Origin: Hymenopus coronatus
Taxonomy: Eukaryota; Arthropoda; Insecta; Mantodea; Hymenopodidae
Direction of reading: 5' to 3'
Length of the DNA stretch: 64,000 nt
Assembly (NCBI GenBank): GCA_030762935.1
Contig: CM060899.1
Coordinates: 17,405,001 to 17,469,000, forward strand
Part shown: positions 33,334 through 44,655 of the stretch, piece after piece
How positions within the stretch are numbered: position 1 is the first letter of the stretch
Layout: each line of letters begins with the position of its first letter
Notes under the pieces: generated by a model
The model's database searches: none
What the model was told of the DNA's origin: nothing
Seen by the model: the letters and a program-made list of their open reading frames with translations, nothing else
Program-made: the position numbers and the translations under genes

Positions 33334-33925
33334 TTTATGAAATAGTCCAGACTCTTATATACTTGTGATGGAATACACAAGATGGAGTTGAATAATTTCA
33401 TTATTGTTTAAGGCTTTAATTAGTAAGTGGGAATAGAAATGGGTATCCGCTACGTGTCCTGAGGGAATCCTGTTAGAAGAAAAACAGAAAAGTAATTCTG
33501 TAATAAACTTGGCGTTTTGTGTTGAATGTGTACCTTATAATTCTCTGCTCGCCTATTATCCCATGCTTCCTTCCGTTCTAAATTAGAACTTGCTGATAAT
33601 TCCCAGAAGCTCGAGAGTTCTATCAACAAACTTCATATTGGTATCAGTAATCTCCCATACAGGAGCTATCATCCGGGACGTTATTATATTCGGGTTTAAA
33701 CCTTCCTACCTCACTTATTACCAGTAACTGGAATTTCAATTTCCCTAAGCTTTATTTCACTAAATATATAATTCTTTTAAAGAAAGTTTCACACAGTGTC
33801 TAAAATTTATCACGTACCCCATAGCGAGTAGATACTGTTTTGCATTTCTCTCAAAATGTCATCTTAAGTATATGTTAGAGACCCCAAAAATAAATAGAAG
33901 TCTATGCCATTCACTTGACTTTTTA
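33334..33925. other. Unassigned sequence
   Basis: No repeat or coding resemblance found. Contains no HLE1 landmarks. Confidence 0.4.
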
Positions 33926-33985
33926 TTTTCTCTACACATACTATATACTGTAGAGGCGATTTTCTCTATAAATTCTTCCGCCCTG
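33926..33985 (-). mobile_element. HLE1 hairpin fragment
   Basis: TATTTTCTCTACACATACTA then TATACTGTAGAGGCGATTTT: a decayed hairpin end with about 60 bases of the element. Confidence 0.6.
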
Positions 33986-34217
33986 TTATCGGTTAAGTTT
34001 CTTGGCATCCATATCGAAACTGGCTTGGTTTTGCAGACTCATTAACAACTTATCAAGTAAAATAAATAAAAGCTTATTCTTATTAACACACTTAGACTTA
34101 GTGTCTCCCGTTCTACTCTTGTGTCAGTGTATTATGCCCATGTTCATGGTTATCTAAGTTATGGTACTCTGTTGTGGGGCAGTCATACCTCTGCCAGTCA
34201 GTTATTTATTCTTCACA
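33980..34217 (+). pseudogene. LINE fragment, reverse transcriptase thumb region
   Basis: Pieces of frame read VKFLGIHIETGLVLQ, then RLSVSRSTLVSVYYAHVHG and YLSYGTLLWGSHTSASQLF. This is the segment after the catalytic core in Jockey/CR1-type LINEs. Stops interrupt it at about 34040 and 34055. It differs from the 30-31 kb fragment, so a second LINE lineage is represented. Confidence 0.72.
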
Positions 34218-34765
34218 AGAAATCTGGCTCTAATAATTCTGATTAGAATCCTATGTACTAAAACTATTTATATCCCAAATAAAATATATCTTGAATTTTC
34301 TGGGAATAGCCTCTGAAGATCTCTTTATTCTGGATGAATTTATGGATGGACGAAAACTTCCTACACAAAAAATGTAGATCTCGTCAAAACCCACAATGTA
34401 GGTACTTTACGTTTTTGTTGTGCAAATAACCATTTCCAAAAAATTCCGTTATATTGGTTTCAATTGTAAAGTACTTAATACTTTTCTCAGACATGAAGCG
34501 TCCGTTTTTCTTTTGTTCTACTCCTGGCCAAGCAAATAAGCGATTTGCAAAGACAATCTCATAACGTTAGATTTTAAAACATTTGACTATGACTTTAGCC
34601 CAGTGTATTCCCTTAGTTCCCTTCAACTTATAAGGAACTAAGTAATAAGAACATTCTGCTAATGTTTATCTCGATTAGCATTGTGTAGAAAGAAGAACAA
34701 TTTTTTGTAAGAAGTTTGTAGAGCAACTAGAGAAAGTCATGTGAGTGTAACACAAGAGATTTTTC
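34218..34765 (-). mobile_element. HLE1, 5' two-thirds, module type B
   Basis: 'tggctctaataattctgatt' to 'tactcctggccaagcaaata', then GTCATGTGAGTGTAACACAA then GAGATTTTT. The best type B module for comparison with 1-195, 36832-37083 and 43330-44272. Confidence 0.88.
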
Positions 34766-34867
34766 TATTTGTTCTGCAAGCAATCTTTGTACGAGGGATT
34801 CTTCTTCTTTCTATCTTCAAGCTAATTCAGATAAACATCAGAATGGTATTATTACTCGGTTCCTTAT
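34766..34867 (+). mobile_element. HLE1 5' fragment, module type B
   Basis: 'tgttctgcaagcaatctttg', 'cttcaagctaattcagataa', then 'attactcggttccttata', where the SINE starts. Nearly the same sequence occurs at 37084-37200. Confidence 0.7.
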
Positions 34868-35003
34868 AGGCCGTACCGTGGCCGAGTGCTTAGACCACTC
34901 GCCTCTCGCCTAACCAAACGACCGCATGTGAGGTTTGTAGTGGACGGTGCAGGGGCGGGTTTTCAGGATTCCCCCGGCATCGCATTCTACAGGTACTCCA
35001 TAC
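34868..35003 (+). mobile_element. SINE-1, internally deleted
   Basis: The head GGCCGTACCGTGGCCGAGTG contains a good A box, but the B-box segment is deleted (CTCTCGCCTAACCAAACGAC). The body has 'gtgcaggggcgggttttc' and 'cattctacagg'. No A tail. Confidence 0.82.
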
Positions 35004-35260
35004 TGTTCTCATACAGGAAGTTGTTAACTCGTGTCCATACAAACAAAGGAACTTCAGTTACATAACAACCAGCTTTTGACTATCACTTTAACCTATGATA
35101 CTCCCTTTTTTTCGCTTCTACTTACAAGGAAGCAAGTAATAAGAATATTTCTGCTAATGTTTCTCAATTAGCACGAAGTAAATAGAAGCATAAGCTTTTA
35201 ACTACAATTTATTGCAGGGATGTAGAGAAAGTCAAGTGAATGGTACACACCAGATTTTTA
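35004..35260 (-). mobile_element. HLE1 5' module fragment, type A
   Basis: 'ctcatacaggaagttgttaa' to GTCAAGTGAATGGTACACAC then CAGATTTTT; a good 5' terminus. Confidence 0.88.
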
Positions 35261-35403
35261 AATATTTGGCTTTGCTTTATCCCAGCATATTCCTTATTTC
35301 TGCTAAAATTTATCTCGATTAGTATGAAATAAATAGAAGAATAGTGATTTTTTTAAGAACAAATGTTTGTAGAAGAAATAAGAGTCATGTGAATGGAACA
35401 CAT
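35261..35403 (-). mobile_element. HLE1 5' fragment, module type B
   Basis: 'atatttggctttgctttatc', 'tttatctcgattagtatgaa', then GTCATGTGAATGGAACACAT. The element start follows AGAAATAA. Confidence 0.7.
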
Positions 35404-35975
35404 AACTTACGCGTACTATGTACCTACATAGCGTATTGAGAAGTTGTGTATTACATCCAAAAATTTGATGCCGAGTTTTCACCCGAAATACATGTTTTGA
35501 GACACTATGAATCCAAAAAAAGGCATTTAAAATTCCGCGTGTCTGTGGGCAGCATAGCTCAAAAACGAAAAATCTGTTAAATACCAAACTTGATATTCAA
35601 GTTTAGTTACTTAAGAGGATGCGAAACGAAGATTTTATAGAAATTTACCCCCCACCACCAATTACTCTTTACATGAAAATCTTGATTTGCTCAAAAATGA
35701 CTAACGATTTTGACTAAAATGTTTTATGTTGAAGATATTTTTATGACAAACAAAATGTGTATCTTGAATTTTCCGGGAATATCCTCTGAAGGCCTTTTCA
35801 TTCTGGATAACTTTTAAATAACTGTCAAACCATAAGAGAGATACCAAAACTTACTACACAGAAAAGTAGATCTCGCCAAAACACACAATTTATGTCCTTT
35901 ATGTTTTTGTTGTGGAGGTAGCCTTTTCTGAGATATTCCTTGTTATTGGTTTCAATTATAAAGTAGTTTATATTA
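35404..35975 (-). mobile_element. HLE1, hairpin to middle
   Basis: Hairpin CGTACTATGTACCTACATAG with the first arm shortened; GT tract absent; stops in the 'tggtttcaattataaagtag' region, where another copy starts. Confidence 0.85.
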
Positions 35976-36831
35976 TTATTTTTTCTAACCTTGCTATGTA
36001 CATAGTGTATACAGAAGGTATTGTTATTCACCCAAAAAATTCGATACCAAGATTTCAACGGAAATACATGTTTTGGGATCCCTTGAATCCAAAAAAAAAA
36101 GTATTTTTAGAAAAATGTGTGTGGGTGTGTGACTGTGGGCAGTATAGTTCAAAAACGAATAGTTCATCAAAAACCAAACTTGGTATATAGGTTTAGTATC
36201 TTACAAGGATGTGACACGAAGATTTTCAAGAAAATCCCACATCTCAAACTACCCTTTACATGAAAAAATATTGAAAGTTTTGATTTTCTGAAAAATGGCT
36301 CAAGCGATTTTGATTGAAGTATCGTATATTAAAGATATATACCTGAAAAATAATGTGTATATCTTGACTTTTCTGGGAATAGCCTCTGAAGACTACTTTA
36401 TCCTGGATGAATTTTACGGAATTTTGCATAACTGCTACACCGTAAGAGATGCACAAGAATCTACCACACAGAAAATGTAGAGCACGTTAAAATACACCAT
36501 TTATGTAATATACATCTTTTTCGTGGATTTTTCTTTTTTGTGACATTTTTTGTTCTTGGTTTCAGCTTTGAAAAACATATTTTCTCATACAGGAATTTGT
36601 CAACTCCTGTCCATACAAACAAAGGAACTTGTCACATAGCAACCAGCTTTGGACTATCACTTTAACCTATGGTACTCTTCTTATTTCGCTTCTACTTACA
36701 ATGACGCAAGTAATAGGACTGCATCTGCTAATTGTTTTTTGATTGGCATGAAGTAAATAGAAGCATTAGAATTTTAACACTTTGATGCAGAGATGTAGAG
36801 AAAGGCATGTGAGTGAAACACTTCAGATTTG
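35976..36831 (-). mobile_element. HLE1, complete, module type A
   Basis: Hairpin TTTTCTAACCTTGCTATGTA; palindrome decayed (AAAAACCAAACTTGGTATAT); 5' terminus GGCATGTGAGTGAAACACTT then CAGATTTG. Confidence 0.92.
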
Positions 36832-37083
36832 TCCTCATCAGGAAACGTACGTTTTTGTTTTGTTCTACTCCTGGCCAGCAAAGAAGCGCATAACGACAGC
36901 TTTGAAAACATTTGACTATCCCTTTAGCATAGCGCATTCCTTTAGTTTCCTTCTTCTTATAAGGAACTAAGTAGCTGCTGATATTTATCTCGGTCAGCAT
37001 GGTGTGGGAAGAAGAATAATCTTTTGTTAGAAGCTTGCAGAAGAGCTAGTGAAAGTCATATGAGAGTAACACAGATTTTTCTA
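36832..37083 (-). mobile_element. HLE1 5' fragment, module type B
   Basis: 'tactcctggccagcaaagaa' to GTCATATGAGAGTAACACAG then ATTTTTCTAC. Confidence 0.8.
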
Positions 37084-37285
37084 CTTGTTCTGCAAGCAGT
37101 CTTTGTACAAGAGATTATTCTTCTTCTTATCTTCATGCTATTCAGATAAACATTTGCAGGATGGTATTATTAGTTGATTCCTTTTAAATAAAAGGGAACT
37201 AATACTATACACTAGGCTAAAGTGATAGTAAAATTATTAAAAGCTCTTGCTATGCGATTGTCATTAAAATTCGCTTCTATTTGCA
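37084..37285 (+). mobile_element. HLE1 5' fragment, module type B, opposite to its neighbour
   Basis: 'ttgttctgcaagcagtcttt' to 'gctatgcgattgtcattaaa'. With 36832-37083 it forms two type B 5' modules joined start to start. Confidence 0.75.
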
Positions 37286-37345
37286 TAGTCAGGATGCGTT
37301 CAATTTACATGACTTTCTCTAAATGTCTGCAACAAATTATTTTGA
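37286..37345 (+). mobile_element. HLE1 5' terminus only
   Basis: 'atgcgttcaatttacatgac', 'tttctctaaatgtctgcaac', 'aaattattttgagaaag'. Confidence 0.65.
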
Positions 37346-37950
37346 GAAAGCTCTGAGGCAATATTTATATATTATTCACAAAATCTGCCGACATTTTATG
37401 AGTTTTATGTCTTGTTTATAATATTTGATGTTCAATTGTTTTTATTCCTTTGCTTCCGAAGTTGAAATCGCTGGATGCAAAATTTGTATTACTGCTTGTG
37501 CTTTCGTCGCATTTAAGTGTTTTGATTTTCTCGATGCGATTTTGTTTTTCAACAGTAACTATAGTTACGTGTTGATTTTCTGGCTGGTGACACCAAGTTA
37601 TCATGAAGAAGGATGCTTCTTCACGCGAAATGGAAAAGGCCGTTTAGAGAACGCGTAAAAATGTATTCGTGCTGAATTATACGCGCCCATGGATTCACAG
37701 CGTTCAACAAAGTAAAGAATTGCATCGAGCGATTACAGTTTATCTTTGGGATTGTAAAATAACTATAAAATAAACTGCGATTCTACAAAAATCCTAGCAA
37801 CTTATTATTTAAGAAGCCGCCAGGCAGTCTGGATCTGTGAAGCCCAACAAGCCCGATAAAAAAACGCCCTGAGAAAGAGTCAAACGCTACACAAAGTCAA
37901 ACATAAGCGCGAGTAGACATACAATCCAACATTTGACGAGCTGTTTATAG
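37346..37950. other. Unassigned sequence
   Basis: Higher in GC than the repeats around it from about 37600 to 37930. An open frame at 37425-37658 shows no recognisable motif. No repeats identified. Confidence 0.4.
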
Positions 37951-38510
37951 AAGTTTTATATTTTAATTGCTTCTATTCACTTCATGCTAATCGTCAATAA
38001 ATTAGCAGAAATAATCTTATTACTTGCTTCTTTGTAAGTAGTAGCCAAATAAGGGAGTACCATAGGTTAAAGTGATAGTCAAAAACTGGTTGCTATGCGA
38101 CTGACGTTCCTTTGTTTGTATGGACAGGTGTTGAAAAATTCCTGTATGCATTTTTATAGCCAACAAGAAATATCTCAAAACCGATCAACACCACGAAAAA
38201 ATAGCTATAACATAGGTTGTGTTTTTTAACGTGATCTACACTTTTTGTGTGGTAAGGTTTTATCCATCTCTTACGGTTTAGCAGTTATGCAAAATCCGTA
38301 AAATTCATACAGGATAAAGTAGTGTTTAAAGGCTATTTCCAGAAAAATTGGGATATATATTTTATTTGCGATGTACATATATTTAGTGTACGGTATTTTA
38401 ATAAAAATCGTTAGAGCCATTTTGAGAAAACCAAAATTTTATAAATTTGTTTGTACAAAGTGTAGTTTGAGGTGGGGAGATTTTTCTCAAAATCTTAGTG
38501 TTCCATCCCT
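37951..38510 (+). mobile_element. HLE1, truncated at both ends, left half of an inverted pair
   Basis: 'attgcttctattcacttcat' to 'tctcaaaatcttagtgttcc', type A module. The partner copy in reverse orientation follows without a hairpin between them. Confidence 0.88.
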
Positions 38511-39080
38511 ATCACTTGAACTTTAAGTTCAGTACCTTCCAAGGATGCGACACGAACATTTTCAAGAAAATCGCACACCCCCAACTACCCTTTACATGAA
38601 ACTGTTTCGAAAATTTAGATTTTCTCAAAAATGGCTGTAACAATTTTGATTAAAATCTCGTATATTAAAGATATTTACCTGATAATTAAAATATATACCT
38701 TGAACTTTCTGGGAATAGACTCTGAAGACTGAATAGATTTTACGGAATTTTGCATAACTGCTAAACCGTAAGAGATTGGCAGAAACTTACCACAAAAAAA
38801 AAATATGTAGATCTCATCAAAACACATAGTTTAAATCCTTTATGTTTTTGTTGTGGAGGTATCTGTTTCCAATATATTCCTTGCTATTGTTTTCAATTGT
38901 AAATTACTTATACTTTTCTTAGACAGGAAGCGTCCGTTTTTATTTTGTTCTACTCCTGGCCATTTTAAAACATTTGACTATCACTTTAGATAGCACATTC
39001 CTTTAGTTCATTTTCTACTTATAAAGAACTAAGTAATAACAACATTCTGCTAATGTTTTATCCCGATTAGCATTGTGTAG
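38511..39080 (-). mobile_element. HLE1, module type B, right half of an inverted pair
   Basis: 'aagttcagtaccttccaagg' to 'tcccgattagcattgtgtag'. Both members of the pair end near the conserved palindrome position, so the join probably formed there. Confidence 0.85.
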
Positions 39081-39417
39081 GAGACTGCATGTGCTTCACT
39101 AGGTAGCCTTCTCGTTTAAGGGTTAGATAATCAGAAAGTAGCTGAGCATTGGTTCAGCTTTTCCAAGCGTTACAGCAGCTAAATCGCTTATCAACAGAAC
39201 ATCTGTTATCTGAACTTGTTGCACATGATAGCGCATCATTCGTTGCAAAAAGCGATGCCCTGCCATTGAAAGCTGCTAATCTCAAAGTGTAATCGATGTT
39301 GACAAAATATCACCGCCATAATACATCGGGTAACGGTGCCAGTACTGAACAAGGAGCAGTATTTATATTTCGAACGTAGTAATAAATGTGTGCCATTCAT
39401 ATGGCTACATCTATGTA
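39081..39417. other. Unassigned sequence
   Basis: No match recognised; short frames here have no known motif. Confidence 0.4.
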
Positions 39418-39562
39418 AGAAATGATTTGTGGTGGACAAAGCGGCGCAGGGGCGGGTTTTCTCCGGTTTCTCCCGCCATCTCATTCCACCGGGGCTCCAT
39501 CTTCATGTGTCATCAGTGTTATCGCCTGCAGAAAGAGCGGGCGTTAAAAACTACAAAAAAAA
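39418..39562 (+). mobile_element. SINE-1 body and tail, tRNA head missing
   Basis: 'tggtggacaaagcggcgcag', 'gggcgggttttctccggttt', 'cattccaccggggctcc', then 'gcgggcgttaaaaactac' and an A tail. A 5'-truncated copy, as expected of reverse-transcribed repeats. Confidence 0.88.
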
Positions 39563-40196
39563 AATCTAATCGAGGTAAACATTAGCAGAAATGCATTCCT
39601 GTAAGTAGAAGGGAAATAAAACATACACTGGCTAAAGCGATAGTCAACTCTTTAAAAGCTCATAGCCTGTAGATGAAAATCCATTTCTTTGCATTGCCAG
39701 CAGTTGACCAAGTCCCAAATGTGAAAAGTAAATATTTTAAAACTGAAACCTATAATAAAAATATCTCGAAAATGGTCAACTCTACGAAAAAAATGTATAT
39801 GGCATAAATTGTGTGTTTCAATGAGATCTAAATCTTTAGTGTTGTACGTTTTTGTCTATCTCTTACGGTTTACCAGTTATGCAAAATTGAGCACAATTCA
39901 TTCAGAATAAATAGCTCTTCAGAGGCTATTTAGACAAACTTTAAGAAATACATTTTATTTGTCGTGTAAATATCTTTAATGTACGGTGTGTTAATCATGA
40001 GAGATATTTTGGAGAGAATCAAAATTTTCGAAAACTTTTCCATGGAAATGGTAGTTTTGTGTGAGGGAATTTATCTCGAAATCTTCGTGTATCATGCTTG
40101 GAACTTATATTGCCAAGTTTGGTGCTTTACCGACTTTTCGTTTTTGAGTTATGATGCTCACAAACACACGGACATACTTCTAAAAAGGTGTTTTTT
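39563..40196 (+). mobile_element. HLE1, both ends missing, module type B
   Basis: 'aatcgaggtaaacattagca' to 'acacacggacatacttctaa'. The left end abuts the SINE tail, so the SINE may have inserted in this copy. Confidence 0.85.
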
Positions 40197-40483
40197 GACT
40201 TTCCCTACACGTACTATGTACATAGTGTATAAAGAAGGTATTTTATTGCACCGGAAATACATCTTTTGGTATCCCCTGAATCCAAAAGAATAAAAAAAAA
40301 AAAAAATAGAAAAAAGCACCTTTTTTCTAATTTTTTTGGTATATGTCGTGTATGTGGACAGTATGGCTCAAAAACGAAAAGGACGTTAAATACCGCTAAG
40401 TTTAGTATCCTCAAGGTTGCGACACGAAGATTTTCAAGAAAATTCCCCCAACCCCACATAGCCTTTACATGGATCATTTTAAA
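40197..40483 (-). mobile_element. HLE1, hairpin third
   Basis: CTTTCCCTACACGTACTATG hairpin; a long A-rich run at 40290-40312; stops at 'tttacatggatcattttaaa'. Confidence 0.85.
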
Positions 40484-41357
40484 AAAAAAAGTGATGTGTT
40501 CCATTCACATGACTTTCTCTACTTCTGTGTAACAAATTATTGTTAATAGGCTTATTCTTCTATTTACTTCATGCTAATCGAGAAAAAATTAGCAGAAATA
40601 GTCTCATTACTTGCTTCCTTGTAAGTAGTAGCGAAATATGGGAGTACCATAGGTTAAAGTGAAGCCAAAAGCTGGGTACTATGTGACTGAAGTTCTTTGT
40701 TTGTATGATACGAGTTGACAAATTCCTGTATGAGAAAAGTACAAGTTTTTTAAACCTGAAACCAAAAACAAGGAATATCTCAAAAATGATCACCTCCTCG
40801 AAAACAATTTATATAACATAAATTTTGTGTTTCAATGTGCTCTACATTTTTTGTGGGGTAAGTTTTTGTCCATTTCTTACGGTTTAGCAGTTATGCAAAA
40901 TTTCGTAAAATTCATCCAGAATAAAAGTCTTCAGAGGCTATTCCAGAAAATTCAAGATATACATATTATTTGTCAGGTAAATATTTTTAAAATACTATGT
41001 TTTAATCAAAATCGTTAGAGCCACTTTTGAGAACATCAACTTTTTTTTTTTTTAAAAAGTTCCATCTAGGGAGTAGTTGGGTGTAGGGGGATTTTCTTGG
41101 AAATCTTCGTGTCGCATCCTTGGAAGATTCCAAATTTTAATACGAAGTTCTTAACGGTCTTTTCGTTTTTGAGCTATGCTGTCCATACACACACACGCAG
41201 ACACACGCACACACGGGAATCTTTTTCCAAAAATGTTTTTTTGGATTCAGGGGGACCCAAAACATGTATTTCCGGTGAAATCTCGGTATGAATTTTTGGG
41301 TGTATTATAATACCTTCTCTATACACTATGTACATAGTACGTGTAGAGAAAGTAAAA
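40484..41357 (+). mobile_element. HLE1, complete, module type A
   Basis: AAAAGTGATGTGTTCCATTC start, ACTTTCTCTAC motif, AC tract at 41187-41214, hairpin TATACACTATGTACATAGTA, end GTAGAGAAAGTAAAATATG. Suitable as a reference copy. Confidence 0.95.
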
Positions 41358-41705
41358 TATGATTTTCTCAAATATGACCAACGAATTTGATTAAAATATT
41401 TTATATTTAAGGTATTTACATGACAAATAAAATGTATATCTTGAATTTTCTGGAAATAGCCTCTCAGGGTCTCTTTATTCTGGATGATTTTAATGAATTT
41501 TGCAGAACTGGTAAACCGTAAGAGATACACATAACTTACTATGCAAAACATGTAGATCACAATAAAAGCCTTACAAGGTAGCAGGTAGTTAGACAAATTT
41601 TGCTAAAGTTTATCATGAAGAAGACAGAAGAATAAGCTTTTTAACAATGCTTTGTTACAGAGATGTAGAGAAGGTCATGTAAATGAATCATATTGGATCT
41701 TTTAC
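41358..41705 (-). mobile_element. HLE1, 5' part
   Basis: 'gattttctcaaatatgacca' to GTCATGTAAATGAATCATAT then TGGATC; much of the 5' module is deleted between 41570 and 41600. 41706-41953 is unassigned. Confidence 0.8.
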
Positions 41706-41953
41706 TTTTACTGCGACGATGTTCATTTTAACCGAAACTTACTTTAAATGCACTTAGTTGGTTGAATACTGCGATTGCATCATTTAGTTCATCTATACTT
41801 GCTTTATTGACTAGCTTTGAAGGTCTAAACAAATAATCTAAAGTCTTTATTGTTACTCCCCAGTTTCTTTTACCTTAATTTAGACAAAGCCATATTAAAT
41901 TGTATTGTGCTTAACTATAATATTGGGATCCATTGGCAAACTATTTAATGCGA

Positions 41954-43265
41954 GGGGGTTCAATAAGTCCTTAGATAGTCCAAGAAATTAGCCTCGTTGA
42001 ATACAAAATGTGAGTATTTAATAATCGCAGTTTCTTATTAGATGGCAGTTAAAGTTTCAGCTATATCCATCACGTTGTTTCTTGCCATAGGCAGTTGAAT
42101 CAACGATCTTGTGCTTCTAAAGATGGAAAAAATGAGTTTCGTGTACTGATTAAACACTCGCAAAACTTATTCAACATTAAAAGCCTTAACACCGAAGCGA
42201 GGAGAGAGAAAAGTTGAGTTGGATGAAGTCTATGGCACTTCTGCTCCTGTGTTTGCAATAATTTACAATTGAATACATGGATTTAAAGTGGCCTTACATC
42301 CACAAATGATGAACATCATTCCGGACGTCCAATTAGAAGTGACCATCTCCGAAATTATCCAGGTTATAGTCTTTAGTGCACGACGAATCAAAGTTTTCGA
42401 AATAGTAGAAACTACAGGCATATCACAAGTCACTGTGTTCTCAATTTTGCACTAAAAATTAGGTCTGACAAAGGTCTCGGCAAGATTGGTGCCGCGTTTG
42501 CTTTCAATGCGGAATAAACGCAATCGTGAGATCGATTTGGAAGTTAGTATTGTACTTTTTCGTCGCAATCCTGACGAGTTTTTGCGTCGATGCATAACTG
42601 TTAGTGAACCATAGATACATTATTACACTCCAGGGACGAACGTACCCTCGAAACAGTGGGGCTTTAAAGGCGGACCGACTCCGAAGAAGGCCAAGGGTGT
42701 GAAATTTGCAGACAAGGTGATGGCCTCGGTTTTGGGGATTCACGCAGAATCATCTACATTGATTACTTGCAGTAAGTAAGAACGATAAATTGGTTATTGT
42801 GCATCCTTATTGCACTGGTTGAACGGAGATTTCAGAAAAAAAAAAAACAAAAAAAAACGTCTAATCTGGCAAAGAAAAAGATTCTCGCATCAAGGCAATG
42901 CAAGGGTGCACACTTGCGCAGTTTCGATGGCGAACTTTGTAGAATTAAGGTTCAAATTACTATAACATCCATCTTGATCCCCAACTTTGGACCCCAATGA
43001 CCTTTTTACTTCCAAACTTGAAAAAGTGGTTCGGCGGAAAACGATTCCCGTCTAACCAACAGGTCATCTCCCAAACGGATGCCTATTTTGAGGACCTTCC
43101 GAAATCCTACTTTTTTGAAGGATTATAACAGTTGGAGAAACGCTGGGAAAAGTGCATCGAGCTAAAACGAGATTATGTTGAAAAATAAAAAAAAAAAAAA
43201 AAAAAAAAAAAAATGTACCAAAAATAATTCGTTTGTATCTTTTTCTAACGATTTATTAAACGCCC
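41954..43265 (+). mobile_element. mariner element, near full length, decayed
   Basis: Left terminal repeat GGGGGTTCAATAAGTCCTTAG and right terminal repeat, reverse-complemented, GGGCGTTTAATAAATCGTTAG, followed by TA. The ~1.3 kb length equals a complete mariner. A poly-A expansion lies at 43186-43212. It is a different lineage from the copy at 14 kb and from the fold-back elements. Confidence 0.85.
42123..43187 (+). pseudogene. mariner transposase pseudogene
   Basis: The frame starts at an ATG at 42123 (MEKNEFRVLIKH). Frames shift repeatedly, but landmarks appear in order: SGRPI near 42318, GFKGGPTPKKAKGVKFADK near 42660, the second catalytic site as HQGNARVHT near 42886 (normally HQDN, so the aspartate is changed to glycine), and KWFGGKRFPSN near 42972. 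FEDLPKSYF follows, and the end is CIELKRDYVEK. Stops and poly-A insertions (42837-42860) also break it. Inactive. Confidence 0.85.
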
Positions 43266-43329
43266 TAAGCATGTCACATTTAGCTCTGAGAATTAATTCG
43301 TGATAAAACAACATGAACTATAGGTTTTT

Positions 43330-43469
43330 TTTTTTTACTTTCTCTATACGCATAGTGTATAGAGAAAGTATTGCACTCCACCAAAAAATTCGATACCGAG
43401 ATTTCACCGGAAATATATGTTTTAGGATCCACAATATCCAAAAAAAGCATTTTCACAAAAAGGTCCGTG

Positions 43470-43516
<47 letters not shown>

Positions 43517-44272
43517 ATGAGGCATCGTGTTCACAGACACACTAACTCAAAAACGAAAGGTAGGTAAAATACCAAACTTGGTATTTAAGTTTAGTATCCT
43601 CTAGGGATGCGACACGAAGATTTTGAGAAAAATCCTCCCACCCGAAACTACCCTTTCTATGGAACTTTTTTCGAAAATGCTGATTTTCTTAAAAATGTCT
43701 CTGACGATTTTGATTAAAATATCGTATATTAAAGATATTTACCTAACAAATAAAATGTATATCTTCAATTTTCTAGGAATAGCTTCTAAAGACCTGTTTA
43801 TTCTGGATGACTTTTGCTTAATTTGGCATAACTGGTAAACCGTAAGAGATAGACAAAAACTTACGAAACAAAAAATGTATGTTTTGTTAAAATACACAAC
43901 TTACATCAATACTTTTTTTTTTTTTTCGTGGAGCTTACCGTTTTCGAGGTATTCATTGTTTATTAGTTTCAGTTGTGAAGTACTTATACTTTTCTCAGAC
44001 GGCAGTGTCAGTTTTTCTTTTGTTCTACTCCTGGCCAAGAAAAGAAGCGGTTTGTAATGACAATCGCATAACGACAGCTTTTAAAACATTTGAATATCGG
44101 TTTAGCCTAGTGTATTTCTTTATTTTCTTCCTACTTGTAAGGAACTTAGTAATAAGAAGACTGTACTAATGAGTACCTCGATTAGCAAGGTGCACAAAGA
44201 AGAATAATGCTATGTAAGAAGTTTGTAGAACAGCTAGAGAAAGTCATGTTAGTGTAACACACCAGATTATTT
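43330..44272 (-). mobile_element. HLE1, complete, module type B, long GT tract
   Basis: Hairpin CTTTCTCTATACGCATAGTG (loop shortened); (GT)n at 43476-43514; type B module 'tactcctggccaagaaaaga'; 5' terminus GTCATGTTAGTGTAACACAC then CAGATTATTT. The best complete type B copy (~940 bases). Confidence 0.95.
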
Positions 44273-44284
44273 AGATTGAGATGC

Positions 44285-44495
44285 TAATATTGGTTCTATT
44301 ACCAACCTGCAGTTCTAAGAAACAAAACTTTCTTGTCGGCTGCTCTAACTACCGAACTAACATGGTAATGAGCTTGCATGACATTAATTACTCAACTGAC
44401 TCGCGTTTTCCCGGTAAACCACAAGGTGTTCTGAAATTATTTTGAGATGACATACCTTAATAGCGACCTACAATATCGTAAGTACTTTAAGGTGT
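44285..44495 (-). repeat. R2 repeat with tRNA-like segment (copy 1)
   Basis: The minus strand matches 60872-61060: 'agtacttacgatattgtagg', 'gtcatctcaaaataatttca', 'ccttgtggtttaccgggaaa', 'cgcgagtcagttgag', then the tRNA-like 'agttcggtagttagagcagc'. Its tRNA-like end is more diverged than in copy 2. Confidence 0.7.
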
Positions 44496-44655
44496 GTGGA
44501 ACTGCCCTGTCTTGCCAATTTTTAAGTTTGACCCATTTATCTCAACAGCTGTTTATGATAATGAGCTAAAACTTGCAAGGTAGATTTTCGCGTACACCTT
44601 TACACTTCATTGATGAAAAATAGAATACTTCTATTCATTAGAAGAAAAGGTTTGA
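44496..44655 (-). repeat. R3 inverted repeat, left arm, outer part
   Basis: The reverse complement ('cttctaatgaatagaagtat' ... 'gggtcaaacttaaaaattgg') matches 48245-48395 of the right arm. It is separated from the rest of the arm by an HLE1 copy. Confidence 0.72.
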
